A stretch of 64,000 bases of DNA, taken from Anolis sagrei. Taxonomy: Eukaryota > Chordata > Lepidosauria > Squamata > Anolidae. Under the pieces are notes generated by a model. The model was not told the DNA's origin. It was given only the letters and a program-made list of their open reading frames with translations, and did not search any database. Shown piece by piece: positions 1 through 12,497 of this stretch. The DNA lies in assembly GCF_037176765.1 (NCBI RefSeq), contig NC_090024.1, forward strand, positions 196,040,278-196,104,277. The letters run 5' to 3'. The first letter of the stretch is position 1. Every line of letters begins with the position of its first letter. The position numbers were made by a program, and so were the translations under genes.

Positions 1-194
1 ATGAAGCACCACCTCAAGAAGCCGGAAATGCAAAAGCAGAAGCCTCTCCTTTGTTTGTGTTTGTGTTTCTCATTTGTAAATGATTGTAAAGACATGTAAA
101 GGCCTATGTAAGTAAATGCTGTAATCTGCTGTGAGAAGAGCCTAATATAAATAAAGTGTACTATTATTATTAAAATCAAGGCTTGCTTATTTGG

Positions 195-241
195 ATTACT
201 ACTAATACTACTACTACCACCACCACCACCACTACTACTAC
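195..241. repeat. (ACT/ACC)n trinucleotide microsatellite
   Basis: Imperfect ACT and ACC trinucleotides. The preceding bases (100-175) end in TATAAATAAAGTGTACTATT and resemble a worn L2-type LINE 3' tail. Confidence 0.7.
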
Positions 242-1247
242 AGAATATTTTCAAACCATGGATGGTTGAATCTATCAATATGGAAAACTAACTAAACTGT
301 CGCACCTAGCTTTTAGGATTACTGTGTACACATTTTCAAGATGCTGATTTCCAGATCAGCAGACAGCCAAACAACACTGAATAGAATGAGAAAGGATACA
401 TTTATTATTTTTGTGCATTGTTTTCTGAGCAAAGATATCTGCTTCCTTCTTTGATATATGCAGGAGATCAGAAACTTTAAGGAGAGCACACCAGGTGCTG
501 CCTTTTAAGGACAGGTCACTGTATATGTCAGTGTAACTACCTTTCAGTTTTTTTTTAAAAAAAAACAAACAAAACAACTCCCACTTATGAAGAAATCAAA
601 ACCCTGTAGAGGAATGGGAAAACTGACCATTTTCACTTTCTCTCACACACCCACTTTTAAAAATTTCACTTATTGGGTGTGTTCACAAAGACATTTGCAA
701 AATTTTGGGAAATCTTAATGACACATGAACGGAATGGAATTCTTATGCATCATATGCTTACTTACAAAACACACATTTTGTACATTGATCACGAGGAAGC
801 ACACAAGCGATCCAAGAGGCAGGTTCATTTACAGTAAGAAGTATCTTTTCTTCCCAAGCATAATTTAGGTGCAGGCTGCATTTGGTCCCCCATCTGGCTT
901 TTTTATAGCCTCTAACTCCTTAGACTCTCCAGACTACTCTTTTTTCTGGCTGAAAACATGTCAATTATGCAAGGACCCTCCCTCCTAAACAGTACGTCAT
1001 GATAGAATGCCTATTCTTCAAAAACAGAAATAGGACATTTCTTATCATTTTTGGCAACCTGTCATCTCCCATAGGATCCTGGGGGCAAAAAAAAAAAAGG
1101 AAAAAAAAGGCCATACCTAACCCTGATTAAATATCTCATGCCCCCTTTATAGAATTTCCTCCCAGCTTGAGCTGCAAAATTTAGAGTTGGATCTGCACAG
1201 GTCATAACTCCAGTACATTGGAGAGTTCATTGGTGTATTCCAACTCA
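242..1247. other. Gene-free AT-rich stretch
   Basis: No convincing coding exon, RNA gene or repeat family recognised. It contains short A and T homopolymers (for example 548-570 and 1087-1110). Confidence 0.5.
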
Positions 1248-1397
1248 GGCTGGATCTGCACTACCCTATATCCCATGATCTGATCCCAGATTATCTGCTT
1301 ATCCCAGATTATCTGGCAGTGTAGACTCATAGAATTCGGTTCAAAGCACATAATCTGGGATCAGATCCTAGGATATAGGACAATGTAGAAGGGGCTT
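1248..1397. mobile_element. Palindromic MITE (CACTGCCCTATATCCCA family)
   Basis: Near-complete inverted repeat. The left side GATCTGATCCCAGATTATCT is mirrored by AATCTGGGATCAGATCCTA on the right, and the outer arms read CTRCACT and its complement. Related copies occur at 27657-27812 and 61188-61330. The hAT-like assignment is inferred from structure; no transposase is present. Confidence 0.75.
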
Positions 1398-1939
1398 CAG
1401 AAGCCATCAAATATCAATGGCCATTGCAAAAATCTATGTTACTCAAGGAATATAGAGACATATATCCTGTAATTACTAGAGTGGAGCTATTAAACCAATG
1501 GGATTTACCTATGTGGTGATTCAATAATTGATGGAATGGGTGTATTTTAGGTGGGACTCACCAACATAGTTCTAGCCATAAGTGAGTAAGTATCTTCTGC
1601 TAGCTTTAGAAAAGGTGCCATCAGCTTAAGAATAAAGGCCATATTCACTTGAAAGAACATAGCAGCATGATTCATTACAATGTTACTTCGTTGATTAGAG
1701 TTTAAATTTTGGGCATGAACAACTTGCACGGAAATTCAATGCAAAAGATCATACCTGACAAAATAATTGTGGTTGCAGTTAGAATGTGAGTGAAACTGAA
1801 CAAACCACTAGCTATTAATCTATAGTAGCTTCCATCTTGTTTTGAGTCACAGCTGAATAATTTTCTGAAAGCCATTTTATTTTCTATGCTGTAAAGAATG
1901 GCTGATTGCCAAGCACAATTTTAGATTAAGATGAGCATT

Positions 1940-2378
1940 GTAGAAGCCATTGAAATCAACAAGCATGTGGACAATTTCAACAGAAAGAAAGAAACAATGA
2001 AAATGAACAAAATTTGGCTACCAGTATTAAAAAACTTTAAAATTATAACAGTAAATAAAAAACAAAACTCAAACACAGGGGAACTCCAGAGAAGAAACAA
2101 TCAGGAACAGCTAATCACATCTCAACAAGGAATTCCCCCAGGCAGTAACAGGGAATACCTAAAAACTGTCAGGCCATCAAATGCTAATCAAGGTGGCCAA
2201 CTGAAACATTCTCACTTGCCTCCAACAGAAAAGAATTCTTTCTCCCGCCTTGGACTTTCCACAGATATATAAACACAATTTTCCTCACAACCTCTGAGGA
2301 CACCTGCCATAGATGCAGGCGAAACGTTAGGAGAGAATGCTTCCAGAACATGGCCGTTCAGCCCATTGTAGAAAAAAA
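1940..2378 (+). mobile_element. Penelope-like element, 3' fragment
   Basis: Matches the ends of the larger copy at 12.5-13.9 kb: the block encoding NKHVDNFNRKKETMKMNK and IWLPVLKNFK, then the terminal block with GATGCAGGCGAAACGTTAGG and ACATGGCC. An old, 5'-truncated fossil. Confidence 0.75.
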
Positions 2379-4548
2379 AATGGGGCAATGCTGCTCCCTA
2401 GCGAAACTACTGGGAATTGGATTTATTTCCCTATTCTTTAAAATCATTTTCTCTTCTAGAGAACTCTGTCTAATAAGTTGGCATGTACACAATAACATTG
2501 TAAGAAGATTCTTCTTCCATATTATTTGTCCAGGTTCTAAGATCTTCTGGTGAGTATAGTATCTTCAGTCCTTTATACCCAGATGGTTTAGGTCATCTAC
2601 ATAGGATTATAATCGACACTCACCTTGAGTTGGCATCTGGCTGTTCTGTTATGTATCATGGGTTAAAACTGAGTTAATCTGATTTTAAGTAAAAATTGGT
2701 GGATACTCAAGAGTTTATGTGAAACTTTGGAATATCCTCTAGCTCCTGGGCAGAGTAGACAGCTAAATTGGGTCAAATTCAGACCAGCCTACTGTCCACT
2801 TGGGGCACTATTGCTGCTACCTTTCCCCTGTGCTTATCAGCATATATAAAATGGGATGGATCTTCCCATATTGCTGCTGCCCCCCCCCCCCCCACAGTTG
2901 GCTGCACACCTCCATAGGTGCCCCATTCTGACATTGATAGATGTGCCCATGTAACCAGGGTGAAGAATTGAAGATTGGCTCCTGGTTTTCCAGGCCATGT
3001 GGCCACTTCTGCTGATGTTAAAACAGGATGCATGACTACTAGGAACTCAAACAGGGGTCTGACTGGGAGTGGCAATAGTGACATGGAAGCTGAAGTGCCA
3101 GTCCAGTGGGATGATATTTGCTTGCCTGGACTATGTAGATTCCGTCCCATCACAGTGGATTCAGAAAGATGCTTGCCCTGGATTTACCAGCCGGTGTAGT
3201 CATGGTCACTGTCTCTCACTTGTAGGGCAACATGTCTGTATAGAAGAGTTCACTGTCGCTCACATGGAGGGCAACATGTCTGTCCCACAACGCACAAACT
3301 GTTTTGGATGCCATGCATATCCTTATCTAGTCCAGAGGTGCTTAGATACAGCCTCTCCTACAGAATGTACCTCCAGAACATATCTTGTTCATAACTTGAA
3401 GATTGCCTGTACACTCTTCTACAAGCCATCTTCCCATTTTGTCTTCTAGAGAGCAATCCTTACCAGATGAATACTTCAAATGTGATACACTTTCTATCAA
3501 ATGCCAATGGAAGGACGGTATCTAAAGAACAGTTTCAGTTTCCGGAGTGGATGCCACTTTAGTGTCCATATTTCTAGATTTTGTATGACATGAAAATAAG
3601 ATAACTTCAAATCTTGTCTGTAGTTGATTCCTTTTGTCAAACTCAAAACATATGTTCCAAGTCATGTTCAATTATTAAATCCTTTCACAAATTAAATAAA
3701 GCACATAAGATGCGGTAGTACGGAAGAAGGAAGTAACTATGGGGAGCTATATCATAATCATATTTCCTATCCAGAAATATTTCCTGAATGGAAATGAGGG
3801 CATGACCACATTAAGCAGTTTCCAAACAATTATAAGTCCAAGTAACATGGAAAGTCCTTACCATAGCTTGTTAAAGTGGAAATTTTAAGTATTAATAGCC
3901 TTAGTAACATATTACTGCTAACATATTATGTAAAAGAGATGCTAAATTATGATCCAAATATTGGATGAAGTAAACATATCTTCTGACAACAGCAAAAGTG
4001 CTGATCGCATAAGTCAGTAAATAAGGATACTTCAACAGTTAGGTCATGGGGAAAAACAAAATCTGCGAAGAGATTGGTATCTGAAATTAATATGCAATAT
4101 GTATTGGAAAATATTGTGAAAGGTATGGTACAATCATGTTTCATTTGTATTTTAGATCAGTGCTTCTTAATCTATGAGATGTGAAAGACCGACATAATGG
4201 AGCAGTGGTTGAATGATACCCCGAATCCTACCATTGTTCAGTTACATATCACTTCAGCATCCGGCATTCCATTGTATTTATTCCTTTCAGAGTAACTTGC
4301 CAGAGTTTGAATTGGTTAATAGAATGTTGTTTTTGTTGTTATTGTTATTATTATTATTTTCATTATACCTTCTTCCCTGCTTAAAATTCAAAGGAGCACA
4401 CACCAAATTAAAAAAGGTGGTTCCATTCACAAAAATATAATAGTTAAAAAGATATAAAACAGTCAAAAATTGACATACCTATTAAATGCACACAACAAAA
4501 TCCTGCACACTGCTTAGGTAAGGCGCACCTAATCAAAATGCCAGTAAA
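2379..4548. other. No gene recognised; poly-C run at 2881-2893
   Basis: Several short open frames exist on both strands around 2779-3449, but none resembles a known protein or has a coherent exon structure. The segment 3230-3290 holds two near-identical GGGCAACATGTCTGT pieces. The rest is AT-rich. Confidence 0.45.
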
Positions 4549-5412
4549 TAATAATCATAATCATAATCATAATCATAATCATAATCATAATCATAATCTT
4601 TATTTATAACCCGCCACCATCTCCCCAAGGGGGACTCGGGGCGGCTAACACGAGGCCATGCCCAAAATAATACAACATAATAAACACACAATAACAAAAC
4701 ACATCATAACAAAACATGAAATAACAAATAAAATCAGCAATATAAAACAGCATAATAAAATCAGACACATAGGGCGGGCCAAATGTATGAGGTAAAATGT
4801 TAAAAGGTTAAAATCCTGGGTGAGATAGAGATAAAAGTGCATTTGTAAGAGAGGAGCCCGAAAGGGAGGAGCCGCAGAATTTAGCCATTTTAGGGGCAGG
4901 GAAGATGCTTTATTCTGAGGCCAACTATAGGCTAAAACAACCAGATGGGTTGAGAGGTCATTCTCCGAAGGCACATCGGAAGAGCCAGGTTTTTAGAACT
5001 TTCTTAAAAGCAGCTAGGGTGGGGGCCTGCCTGATCTCCCTAGGCAGCGAATTCCAAAAGAGGGGGCCACAGCGGAAAAGGCGTTCTCCCTCGTTCCCAC
5101 AAATCGGGCCTGTGATACAGGAAGGGGCGAGAGAAGGGCCTCTCCAGAAGATTGAAGAGATCGTGCAGGTTTGTGGTAGGAGATGCAGTCACAAAAGTAG
5201 GTGGGTACCAAACCGTTCAGGGCTTTGTAGGTAATAACCTGCACCTTGAATTGGGACGGGAAGATGAACGGCAGCCAATGGAGCTCCTTAAACAGGAGGG
5301 TTGACCACTCTCTGTAATTCGCCCCCATTAGAAGTCTGGCTGCCAAGCATTGGACCAATTGAAGTTTCCAGGCCATCTTCAAGGGAAGCCTCATGTAGAG
5401 TACATTGCAATA
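4549..5412 (-). mobile_element. L2-type LINE, 3' half, with (ATAATC)n tail
   Basis: The 3' end lies at the left: a hexanucleotide tail at 4549-4598, then the L2-like end (ACCCGCCACCATCTCCCCAA on plus). Minus-strand protein similarity runs YYCNVLYMRLP, LVQCLAARLLMGANYREWST, ELHWLPF and FKVQVITYKALNGL, the C-terminal reverse transcriptase region of L2/CR1-group LINEs. 5'-truncated. Confidence 0.85.
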
Positions 5413-5454
5413 GTAAAACAGAACAAAACATTTACTTCTTTGCAAAAAGAAAGT

Positions 5455-5575
5455 GAGAGGGTGTCAGTCTAACTGTTCTGGAGTCTGGGGGCAGCCACTG
5501 AGAAGGGCCTCTCTCACATTCCCACCTGATCTACTCGTGAGAATGGTGGGACAGGGAGAAGGGCTTCCTCAGCAA
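5455..5575 (-). mobile_element. Second short L2 fragment
   Basis: CACTGAGAAGGGCCTCTCTC and nearby sequence repeat part of the L2 segment also seen at 22270 and 15870 (complement). Probably a separate, older fragment. Confidence 0.5.
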
Positions 5576-6550
5576 ATTTGAAAACACAGGTAATCTCATA
5601 AAAGAGATTATAGTTCTTGAGCTCTTAAACTGTGCCTAGAAGTGGGACAACAGTCAGTATTGAAACAAGTGTGTTCCATCCTACATTGTAACCTCATTTG
5701 ATTTGTTTTTATATTGTATAATGTCCTATCATTTCTTTTAGAGTATTCTAAATCGCTAATACTATTCATTTATGATATTCTTCACTTTTGTAAGTTACCC
5801 AGAGCAGATTTTTCCCGGATGAAGAAAAATAAGCTGAGATTCCTCCTTAAACTGCTGAGTAATTTTTTTCTCATTCTTTTGCTGAACCCTCTGGCTCTTC
5901 AGCCCTTCACTTCCTGTCCAAACATGAGGCAAGAGCTACAACTGTATGAAAGGTGTTGCACTGCAGCAATGAGCAGCACACTGTGTTTCAGAAACACAAA
6001 GCCTGCATTTGGGGAAATCATTGTCATATGGCATCCGTTGGCTTGACTAAACACAATGGGGAGCAAATTTATTCAACACAGTCCATCTCATCCCAGAATG
6101 ACTTATAACATTTCAAAAGTACTTCCCCAATAGGGTTCTGAAGACTACCCAGAAGGTATTTCCTGTTACATAGATATGTGCTGGAAAGGGAATCTCTACA
6201 CATATGAAAATCAGATGTTCTTATTGTTCTTATCCTGATAATATCATGGAGCCCCTGAGCCATGAGGAATAGGAAAGATCTCAGGGCAGAGGGGAATTCC
6301 TGACCAGAGGTTATAGCAGAAGCAACTGAACTGTGTAAGCTAACAGCATGAAATCACACAGTGGCTAATTGGACAGGTGTTCCTGATGATATCATCACTC
6401 TGTATAGAGATCCATGGCAGGTAGTGGCTTTTGTGTCCATGGATCATGCATACTCTGTATTTGAGCCTGTCTATCCAAGGAGCTATCCAGGATACCAAAC
6501 ATTAACCCCAACCCCCAGCGTAAGAAATACATAGCTATGTATTCTATGAC
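5576..6550. other. No gene or repeat recognised
   Basis: Open frames of about 65-110 codons occur on both strands, but none has family similarity. Confidence 0.4.
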
Positions 6551-6665
6551 AGGCATCCTCAAACTGCAGTCCTCCGGCTGTTTGGGCCCCAAATTCCCAT
6601 AATTTCCGATCATTGAACAAGCCGGCTAGAGCTTCTGGGAGTTGGAGGCCTCAGTTTGAGGATAC
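6551..6665. mobile_element. Palindromic hAT-like MITE
   Basis: GGCATCCTCAAACTG at the left is mirrored by CAGTTTGAGGATAC at the right, with internal GGGAGTTGGAGGCC. It belongs to the lizard 'aactcccagaaatccc' MITE group that recurs in this window. Confidence 0.65.
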
Positions 6666-6775
6666 TTCTTCTAAGAGAAAGAAACGGCCAAGAGGGCTAA
6701 GAAAAAAATCTAGTATCTGCCACTTGTTGTTTATTCATTCAGTCACTTCCGACTTCCAACCCAATGATTCTGACC

Positions 6776-6955
6776 ATTTTTTTTGTCGTGTCAGGAGTCA
6801 CTCCTGGTGTGAGAGAATTAGCTGTCTGCAGGGACGTTGCCCAGGGGACGCCTGGATGATTTTGATGTTTTTATCATCCTTGTGGGAGGCTTCTCTCATG
6901 TCCCCGCATGAGGAGCTGGAGATTCCGACCATGAAAGCCTTCAACAATACAGTCA
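6776..6955 (-). mobile_element. tRNA-derived SINE fragment joined to a Penelope end
   Basis: GTCGTGTCAGGAGTCACTCC through CCCCGCATGAGGAGCTGGAG is the 3' half of the SINE complete at 11940-12207. From about 6921, ATTCCGACCATGAAAGCCTT plus AACAATACAGT matches the Penelope-like terminus seen at 59950-59985. Confidence 0.7.
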
Positions 6956-7690
6956 CTAATCGCTTCTAACAGATGGCAGTTCACATTATGCTAGAATGAC
7001 TTTGTCTTGACATTGATTGAAGTTCATCATGCAATCCTTTAAGGTTTAATTGAGCTCAACCAAAATGCTACTTTCTGAAAATACTTTTTGATGATTACAT
7101 GCAATCCTAACCTCTGCATTGGTTCTTGGCTGACTCATTAGCCTGTTGGCTCAAAATGCCCTACAAGCTGTGTGCTCAGCTAGAGGGAAGAGTGAAATTT
7201 GAACATGTCTGCTCCTGCTCACAGTTGCTGGAAATGAGCAGGTAGCTGGTGGTGCAATGGAAAAGGGGTGTGCTCATGGGAAGTGTGCTAGAGAGACAGG
7301 AAGGTCACAAGGCTAATCTCAGAAATTACCCCCAAAAGCAAAAGAAAATGGAAAGTCTGTCTCATCACAAATTATGACTGAAAATATATTTTTCTGATTT
7401 ACATATGCTCATTCTTCTCCTCGAATGTGTTGTTTGCTTTTCAGTACTTGTATGTCGAAAGGTAGATTTAATACACAATAAAGTTAAGGAAAAACACAAT
7501 ATGTTGCAGAAGTATTTTACAGTCCTTTCAGATAGTTCACATTATTCATCCATTTCTAAATCAAACTCAGCCCCCCCCCCCCCCCGAATCAAAATCCTGG
7601 CAACAGGCCTGGCCCTGGGTATCTTCCCAACTTTGGCAGACAGACTAGGCATCAGGCTTTGACTGCCTTCCAGCTTGGTTCAAAGGAAGA
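6956..7690. other. No gene recognised; poly-C at 7570-7585
   Basis: Non-coding sequence with one long C homopolymer. No family assigned. Confidence 0.4.
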
Positions 7691-8297
7691 AGTTTGCATT
7701 CTCCTGTTTAATTATGCCTATTTGTACCTTCTAACTCCTTCATTTGAGGGTCATCAGGGATCATTTGTTGGCCTCTAGACTCCTCGGCCTTGAAGAGGCT
7801 TTAATTGAGAATAGCAACTGGCTCTCATTCATTCCATGGGCCACAAAGCCGGAAGCAGGCAAGGCAGTGAATCCAACTCTTCCACAATATCATATACAAA
7901 TTACTGACTCTTCACACCGCATGCAAATTAGCAACCATTTGCTCTTCATGACATATTCATTGGCTGTCCCACTGCTGTGGAATGACCTGCCAGAAGAGCT
8001 CCAATAGTGAAACGAGCTGTGGTAATTCAAGATTTTAATGAAGATCTATTTCTTCCGGCAGGCCTTCCCAGTGAACTTTGAATCATGAGTTTGGCATCTG
8101 TATTCTATCGTAGCTAATGCTATATGTTGAGTTTTGTACTCTGTGTTTGGTCTAATTTTTTATAATGGTGTGTTGTGATCTATGTATTTTATTTTATGTG
8201 TTTTTGTTCATATGTTGATTTTGTTGTACCCTGTCTCGAGCAATTAGGAGAGGTGGATAACAAATAAAATTATTATTATTATTATTATTATTATCTA
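7690..8297 (+). mobile_element. L2-like LINE 3' end with (ATT)n tail
   Basis: A worn 3' coding portion (SLAVPLLWNDLPEELQ at 7960-8007, the usual LPLLWNSLP-type L2 end) is followed by a 3'UTR and (ATT)n at 8268-8296. Confidence 0.75.
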
Positions 8298-9157
8298 GTT
8301 CTTGCAGGATACCCTGCAAATGGAGGATAACTCCTAATGTTGTTTTTACAGCTGCATACGTCTGAAATCATTTTGTCATTCCTCCTGTTGCTTGACGATG
8401 ATATCTTGAAAGGAGGTTGTTGTCAACTTCCTTTCTAGAGATACAGGTCCAGACTGCAGTTCATGTGATTGTCTACATGCAAATAACCCATATGAAAAGC
8501 CAACTCAACCACACACAGCACCAGGCTGATGGTGCCATACAATTCTGTTCTGGCAAAGCTCTTATTACATCTTGCTTAACACATCATCTAATGGCAAACT
8601 AGCTCAGCATATCCACTTTTTAGAATACTTTGTCACACCACATGCACACACACAAGCCATCCATCAAGAATACAAATATTCCATGCCTTTGCTTGACACT
8701 TGCATGAAGAAAGAGTGCAATCCAGGCAATGTTTGAAACTGTCAAGTAGAAATGGGTAAGAATGATGTTTGGTTTTGTTTTTTTTTAATTCACAACTTGG
8801 AAAGAATTTGAGATTTAAAAAAAACCCCATGATTGTGGGACTACATGAAACTGAAAGTTTGCCCATCCAGACATAGGAGGCTTTAAGTACTTAACTTTGG
8901 ATCTCCATGTATTCAACTAAGTTTCTGGTAGAGAATTAATATTAGCACTTCTTTTTTTCTGGACAAGCTCCTTAACTTTAAGAACTAGGTGTATCGTGAC
9001 CCTGTTCATACTGGTTCTATTAAGGTTGATTTATTTTTGGCAGGAATGTATCAAATTCACAAATGTCTACATCAATATTATGGAGAACACTTGATTTTTT
9101 AAAAATGTAGGATTGAGAGAAAGTGACAGATATTAAAACCTGAATTTTAATGTTGTA
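8298..9157. other. No gene or repeat recognised
   Basis: AT-rich unique-looking sequence without coding similarity. Confidence 0.4.
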
Positions 9158-9243
9158 GGTTTTTTCGGGCTATATGGCCATGTTCTAGAGGCATTTTCTC
9201 CTGACATTTCGCCTGCATCTATGGCAAGCATCCTCAGAGGTAG
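9158..9243 (-). mobile_element. Penelope-like terminal fragment
   Basis: GGTTTTTTCGGGCTATATGG to GCATCCTCAGAGGTAG repeats the terminal 90 bp of the Penelope-like element at 12531-12625. Confidence 0.8.
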
Positions 9244-10899
9244 TGAATTTTCTTTTGCTTGGATTTAAAGAGATGACCACAACTGAAATAAGTCAAGGCA
9301 CTAAGAAAAAGGTAAAATTACAGCTTTGACTATGACAAAGCACACTCCATTAAAACCGATAAACATTACCCTGAGTAGGCATTTATCAAATATCATTCCA
9401 TTATTATTTTCCTGTTGCAAAGTGTTGTGGGCTATAACAGAAATGAATCTGTCCTATGAAGCAATTTTATATGATCACAAAAAGCATTATGAAAAAAAGG
9501 ACTCCATCCAACCTGTCCTTTGAACACTGGTTTTGAGAAGCACATTCATATATCCAATTGTCAGTCACATATTTTCAGACTGCAAGTATTTTATAACTGT
9601 GAAGTCATTGCTATAGATATTACTAACTGTTAAATAAATAATGAAACATTTTTAACTATTACAAATTAATAGTCAAATCATAAATAAACTCTTACGGGGT
9701 GGAAAAGGCAGAATCTGGCAATGCCTTCAAATCTTTGCTAACAAATAGACATTCTATATATTTTGTCTTTATCAGGGGAAAATCAGTATGGTTTTACTAT
9801 ATCAGCCAAACAAATGTATTTGAATCTTGGAGTTGAAAGAGACTTCAAGGGTAATTTCTGCAGAAATCCATCACTACGGCATCCCCGACAGGCATAGTCT
9901 TGTGAGGTATGTTAGACAAAGAAATAGTAACAAGTTCACTCATGGCTGAGTGGGATTTCAATGCATCTGAACCTCAGATTCATTGAAATGGGTCGTGTTT
10001 GCTCTATGGTGGCATTGAATGTTTGCCTTTGTATGTTGGAATCCCTCCTCCTCCTCCTCTTCCTCCTCCTGAGTTCCCCTTCGGGGGTTGAGAAGGACAG
10101 GATAGAAATGTGAGAAATAAAAAAAATCTTCTTTTATTCTGATTTCTGAAGCTCAATGTGGTGCAAAGATTCACAGTCTTACATTTAAACAAAAGGAATT
10201 TCCCTTAATTTTTCGTTTGAGATTCTTAGATTAATTTTTTTCTCTAACATCTCTCTCTCTCTTCCCTGAAACATGTTTCCCATTGGATCAAAATCATGCA
10301 AATAAATCTGTAAACAATTCCACATGAAAGGGGATTTTTTTCATTTCAGAATGCAGCATCCTTCCTTACAGTCAGAAGCTGCCTCAATCCCCTTTGGGAT
10401 GAAGCTCAAGCAGGATGAAATGTGATGTAATGTGCAAAAGAAGAACCAGTGCAACACTTAACATGAATCTACAAGGGAAGGGCTAGAGAGGCAGGAAAAT
10501 TTCACAGGGAAAATTGCATAATCCTTATTTAATAGTCTACCTTTGCAAGTGCAATGCAGGTATAGTGCCTAGGTAGGAAAGTGAGTTACTCCATAATAAC
10601 TCTGGCCTTATGACTATCTTCCTCCTTCAATAAATACAGGATGTTGAACTCATACCATACTTGTATGCTGATTCAGCATATGTGATGTGTGTCCAACAAC
10701 AGGTGCTTATGTCAGGTTTTCTTACAAATCGATTCCAAGGTTATGGACAGAGAAAGTGTGACCCTGAGGTTGCATCTGTCACACAAGAGTTTTCTTGATA
10801 GTCCTTGATTCCACCAGAATCTCCAGAAATCTTCCAACAGAAAGATATGACTTTTTCTTTCTCCTGGAAGACTCCAAGCTTCCCCAAACCTTAGCAAAC
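9244..10899. other. Gene-free; small L2-type tail at 10065-10130
   Basis: No exons recognised. A CCT-rich run at 10044-10070 precedes CCCCTTCGGGGGTTGAGAAG then GACAGGATAGAAATGTGAG, the typical L2 3' end. Confidence 0.5.
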
Positions 10900-11451
10900 A
10901 TGGTTAATAGATAGGGTTTCTGAGAACAGATGTCTCAGGGTTATGAACTGGCTGGTCCAGTGGAGTTGATGGCAGAGTCCTATCGCTTCAATGCTGGTGG
11001 TTTTTGCTTCTTCCAGCGTACTGACATTTGTCCACCTGTCTTCCCATGAGATTTGCAGGATTTTTTGGAGGCAACGCTGATGGATTCGTTCCAGGAGTTG
11101 CATGTGACATCTGTAGACAGTCCACATTTTGCAGGCATATAGCAGGATTGGGAGGACAATGGCTTTATAAACAAGCACCTTGGTATCCCTATGGATGCCC
11201 TGGTCCTCAAACACTCTGTGCTTCATTCGGAAAAATGCTGCACTTGCAGAGCTCAGGCGGTGTTTTATTTCAGTGTCAATGTTGACTTTTGTGGAGAGGT
11301 GGCTGCCAAGGTAACAGAAATGGTCAACATTTTCTTTTTTTAAAAATCCCCAAGAGTAAGCTAGGAGGCTGAGTGTCTCATGAAAAACCTGACAAGGTTG
11401 TATTACCAAGACCTCTGTGCAGTTGAGATCCCTAGGAATTATCAAAAGCAA
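10900..11451 (-). mobile_element. LINE reverse transcriptase C-terminal fragment
   Basis: Minus-strand translation has HFCYLGSHLS, DTEIKHRLSSASAAF, TKVLVYKAIVLPILLYACK and RCLQKILQISWEDRWTN, the C-terminal region of a non-LTR reverse transcriptase (RTE/R4-like pattern). The frame is open over much of the fragment, but it lacks the catalytic YxDD part. Clade not settled. Confidence 0.7.
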
Positions 11452-11461
11452 ATGAAATGAT

Positions 11462-11510
11462 CTGGGAGAAAGGTGGCATGTAAATGAAATAAATAAAATT
11501 AAAATAATTT
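11462..11510 (+). mobile_element. L2-type 3' tail remnant
   Basis: GGAGAAAGGTGGCATGTAAA then TGAAATAAATAAAATTAAAA is an L2-like 3' end with an A/T-rich tail. Confidence 0.5.
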
Positions 11511-11939
11511 CTTATTTGTTTTAATTGTAGGAGTATTGCTTCACTATAAAGTATTTTGTTTTCATTGTTTCGTAAAAACACACCTGCAACTAATTGACAC
11601 TTTTAAAGACCTGCCTGCTAATGTAGAGCCCACCACAACTTCAAAATATTTCTACTGTCCTTATATCTTTTCAAGAGGATGCCTTCTCAGGTGATGGGCA
11701 GAGGCAAGGCTAGTTAACAGGCTTCAGTCAGAGGCAGGTGAGGTTCATAGTCCTGTCCTGGAAGCAGCACCTGGAACATCACATACTGATATTCAAAGAA
11801 ATTAGCTGAAGGCTAAACTATTTCATTCTTTGGAACATTGCGGACTAAAATGGCAGCAACAAAGACACAGGTAAGACTATAGCTTTGCTTAAAATGAAAA
11901 TGCTGTAATAATGAGGCTACCTGCGCTAAGCTACAACTT

Positions 11940-12207
11940 TTTTTTTGTCGTGTCAGGAGCAACTTGAGAAACTGCAAGTCGCTTCTGGGGTGAGAGAATT
12001 GGCCATCTGCAAGGACATTGCCCAGGGGATACCCGGATGACTTGATGTTTTTATCATCCTTGTGGGAGGCTTCTCTCATGTCCCCACATGAGGAGCTGGA
12101 GTTGATAGAGGGAACTCATCCGCCTCTCTTCGGATTCGAACCTGCAACCCGTCAGTCTTCAGTCCTGCCGGCACAGGGTTTTAACCCACTGCTCCACCGG
12201 GGGCTCC
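11940..12207 (-). mobile_element. tRNA-derived SINE, near full length
   Basis: On the minus strand it starts GGAGCCCCCGGTGGAGCAGT (A-box region) and carries a B box GGTTCGAATCC. The body ends with TGTCAGGAGC-type sequence (plus-strand reading) and an A/T run. Related copies lie at 6776, 42100 and 43287. Confidence 0.88.
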
Positions 12208-12497
12208 AACTGATTATACATGAATACAGGCAAGGTTATCTCCATATTATAGAAGAATTGCTCCTCTGTAGTACTGTGGTGGCTCGTGCTCTTCTCTTTT
12301 GACCCAGTTTAGGTTGTTTTGTTTGCTTAGACCCTGGACTGATTCAGCCACTCATTTGTTCAGAGAAAAATGTGGAAAAGAAGAGTTTTAGCTGAGTATT
12401 AAGAAAATAAAAACTATTGGACCTACTTCTGCCCTCTGAGGCAACAAAGAACTATCATAGGACTTAAATAGCTTTAAAGAGGACAATTATTTATTTG
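12208..12497. other. Spacer with a duplicated CR1-like block
   Basis: 12405-12450 (AAACTATTGGACCTACTTCT then GCCCTCTGAGGCAACAAAGA) recurs almost exactly at 16855-16896. It is probably part of a CR1 3'UTR. Confidence 0.5.

Noticed and set aside
2779-3449. Overlapping 75-126-codon frames on both strands
   Set aside because: No family similarity, no splice-phase coherence, and a poly-C run in the middle. Probably a worn unnamed repeat.
11940-12207. tRNA gene, from the B box GGTTCGAATCC
   Set aside because: The A and B boxes are part of a SINE head. The sequence cannot fold as a full tRNA and continues into the SINE body.
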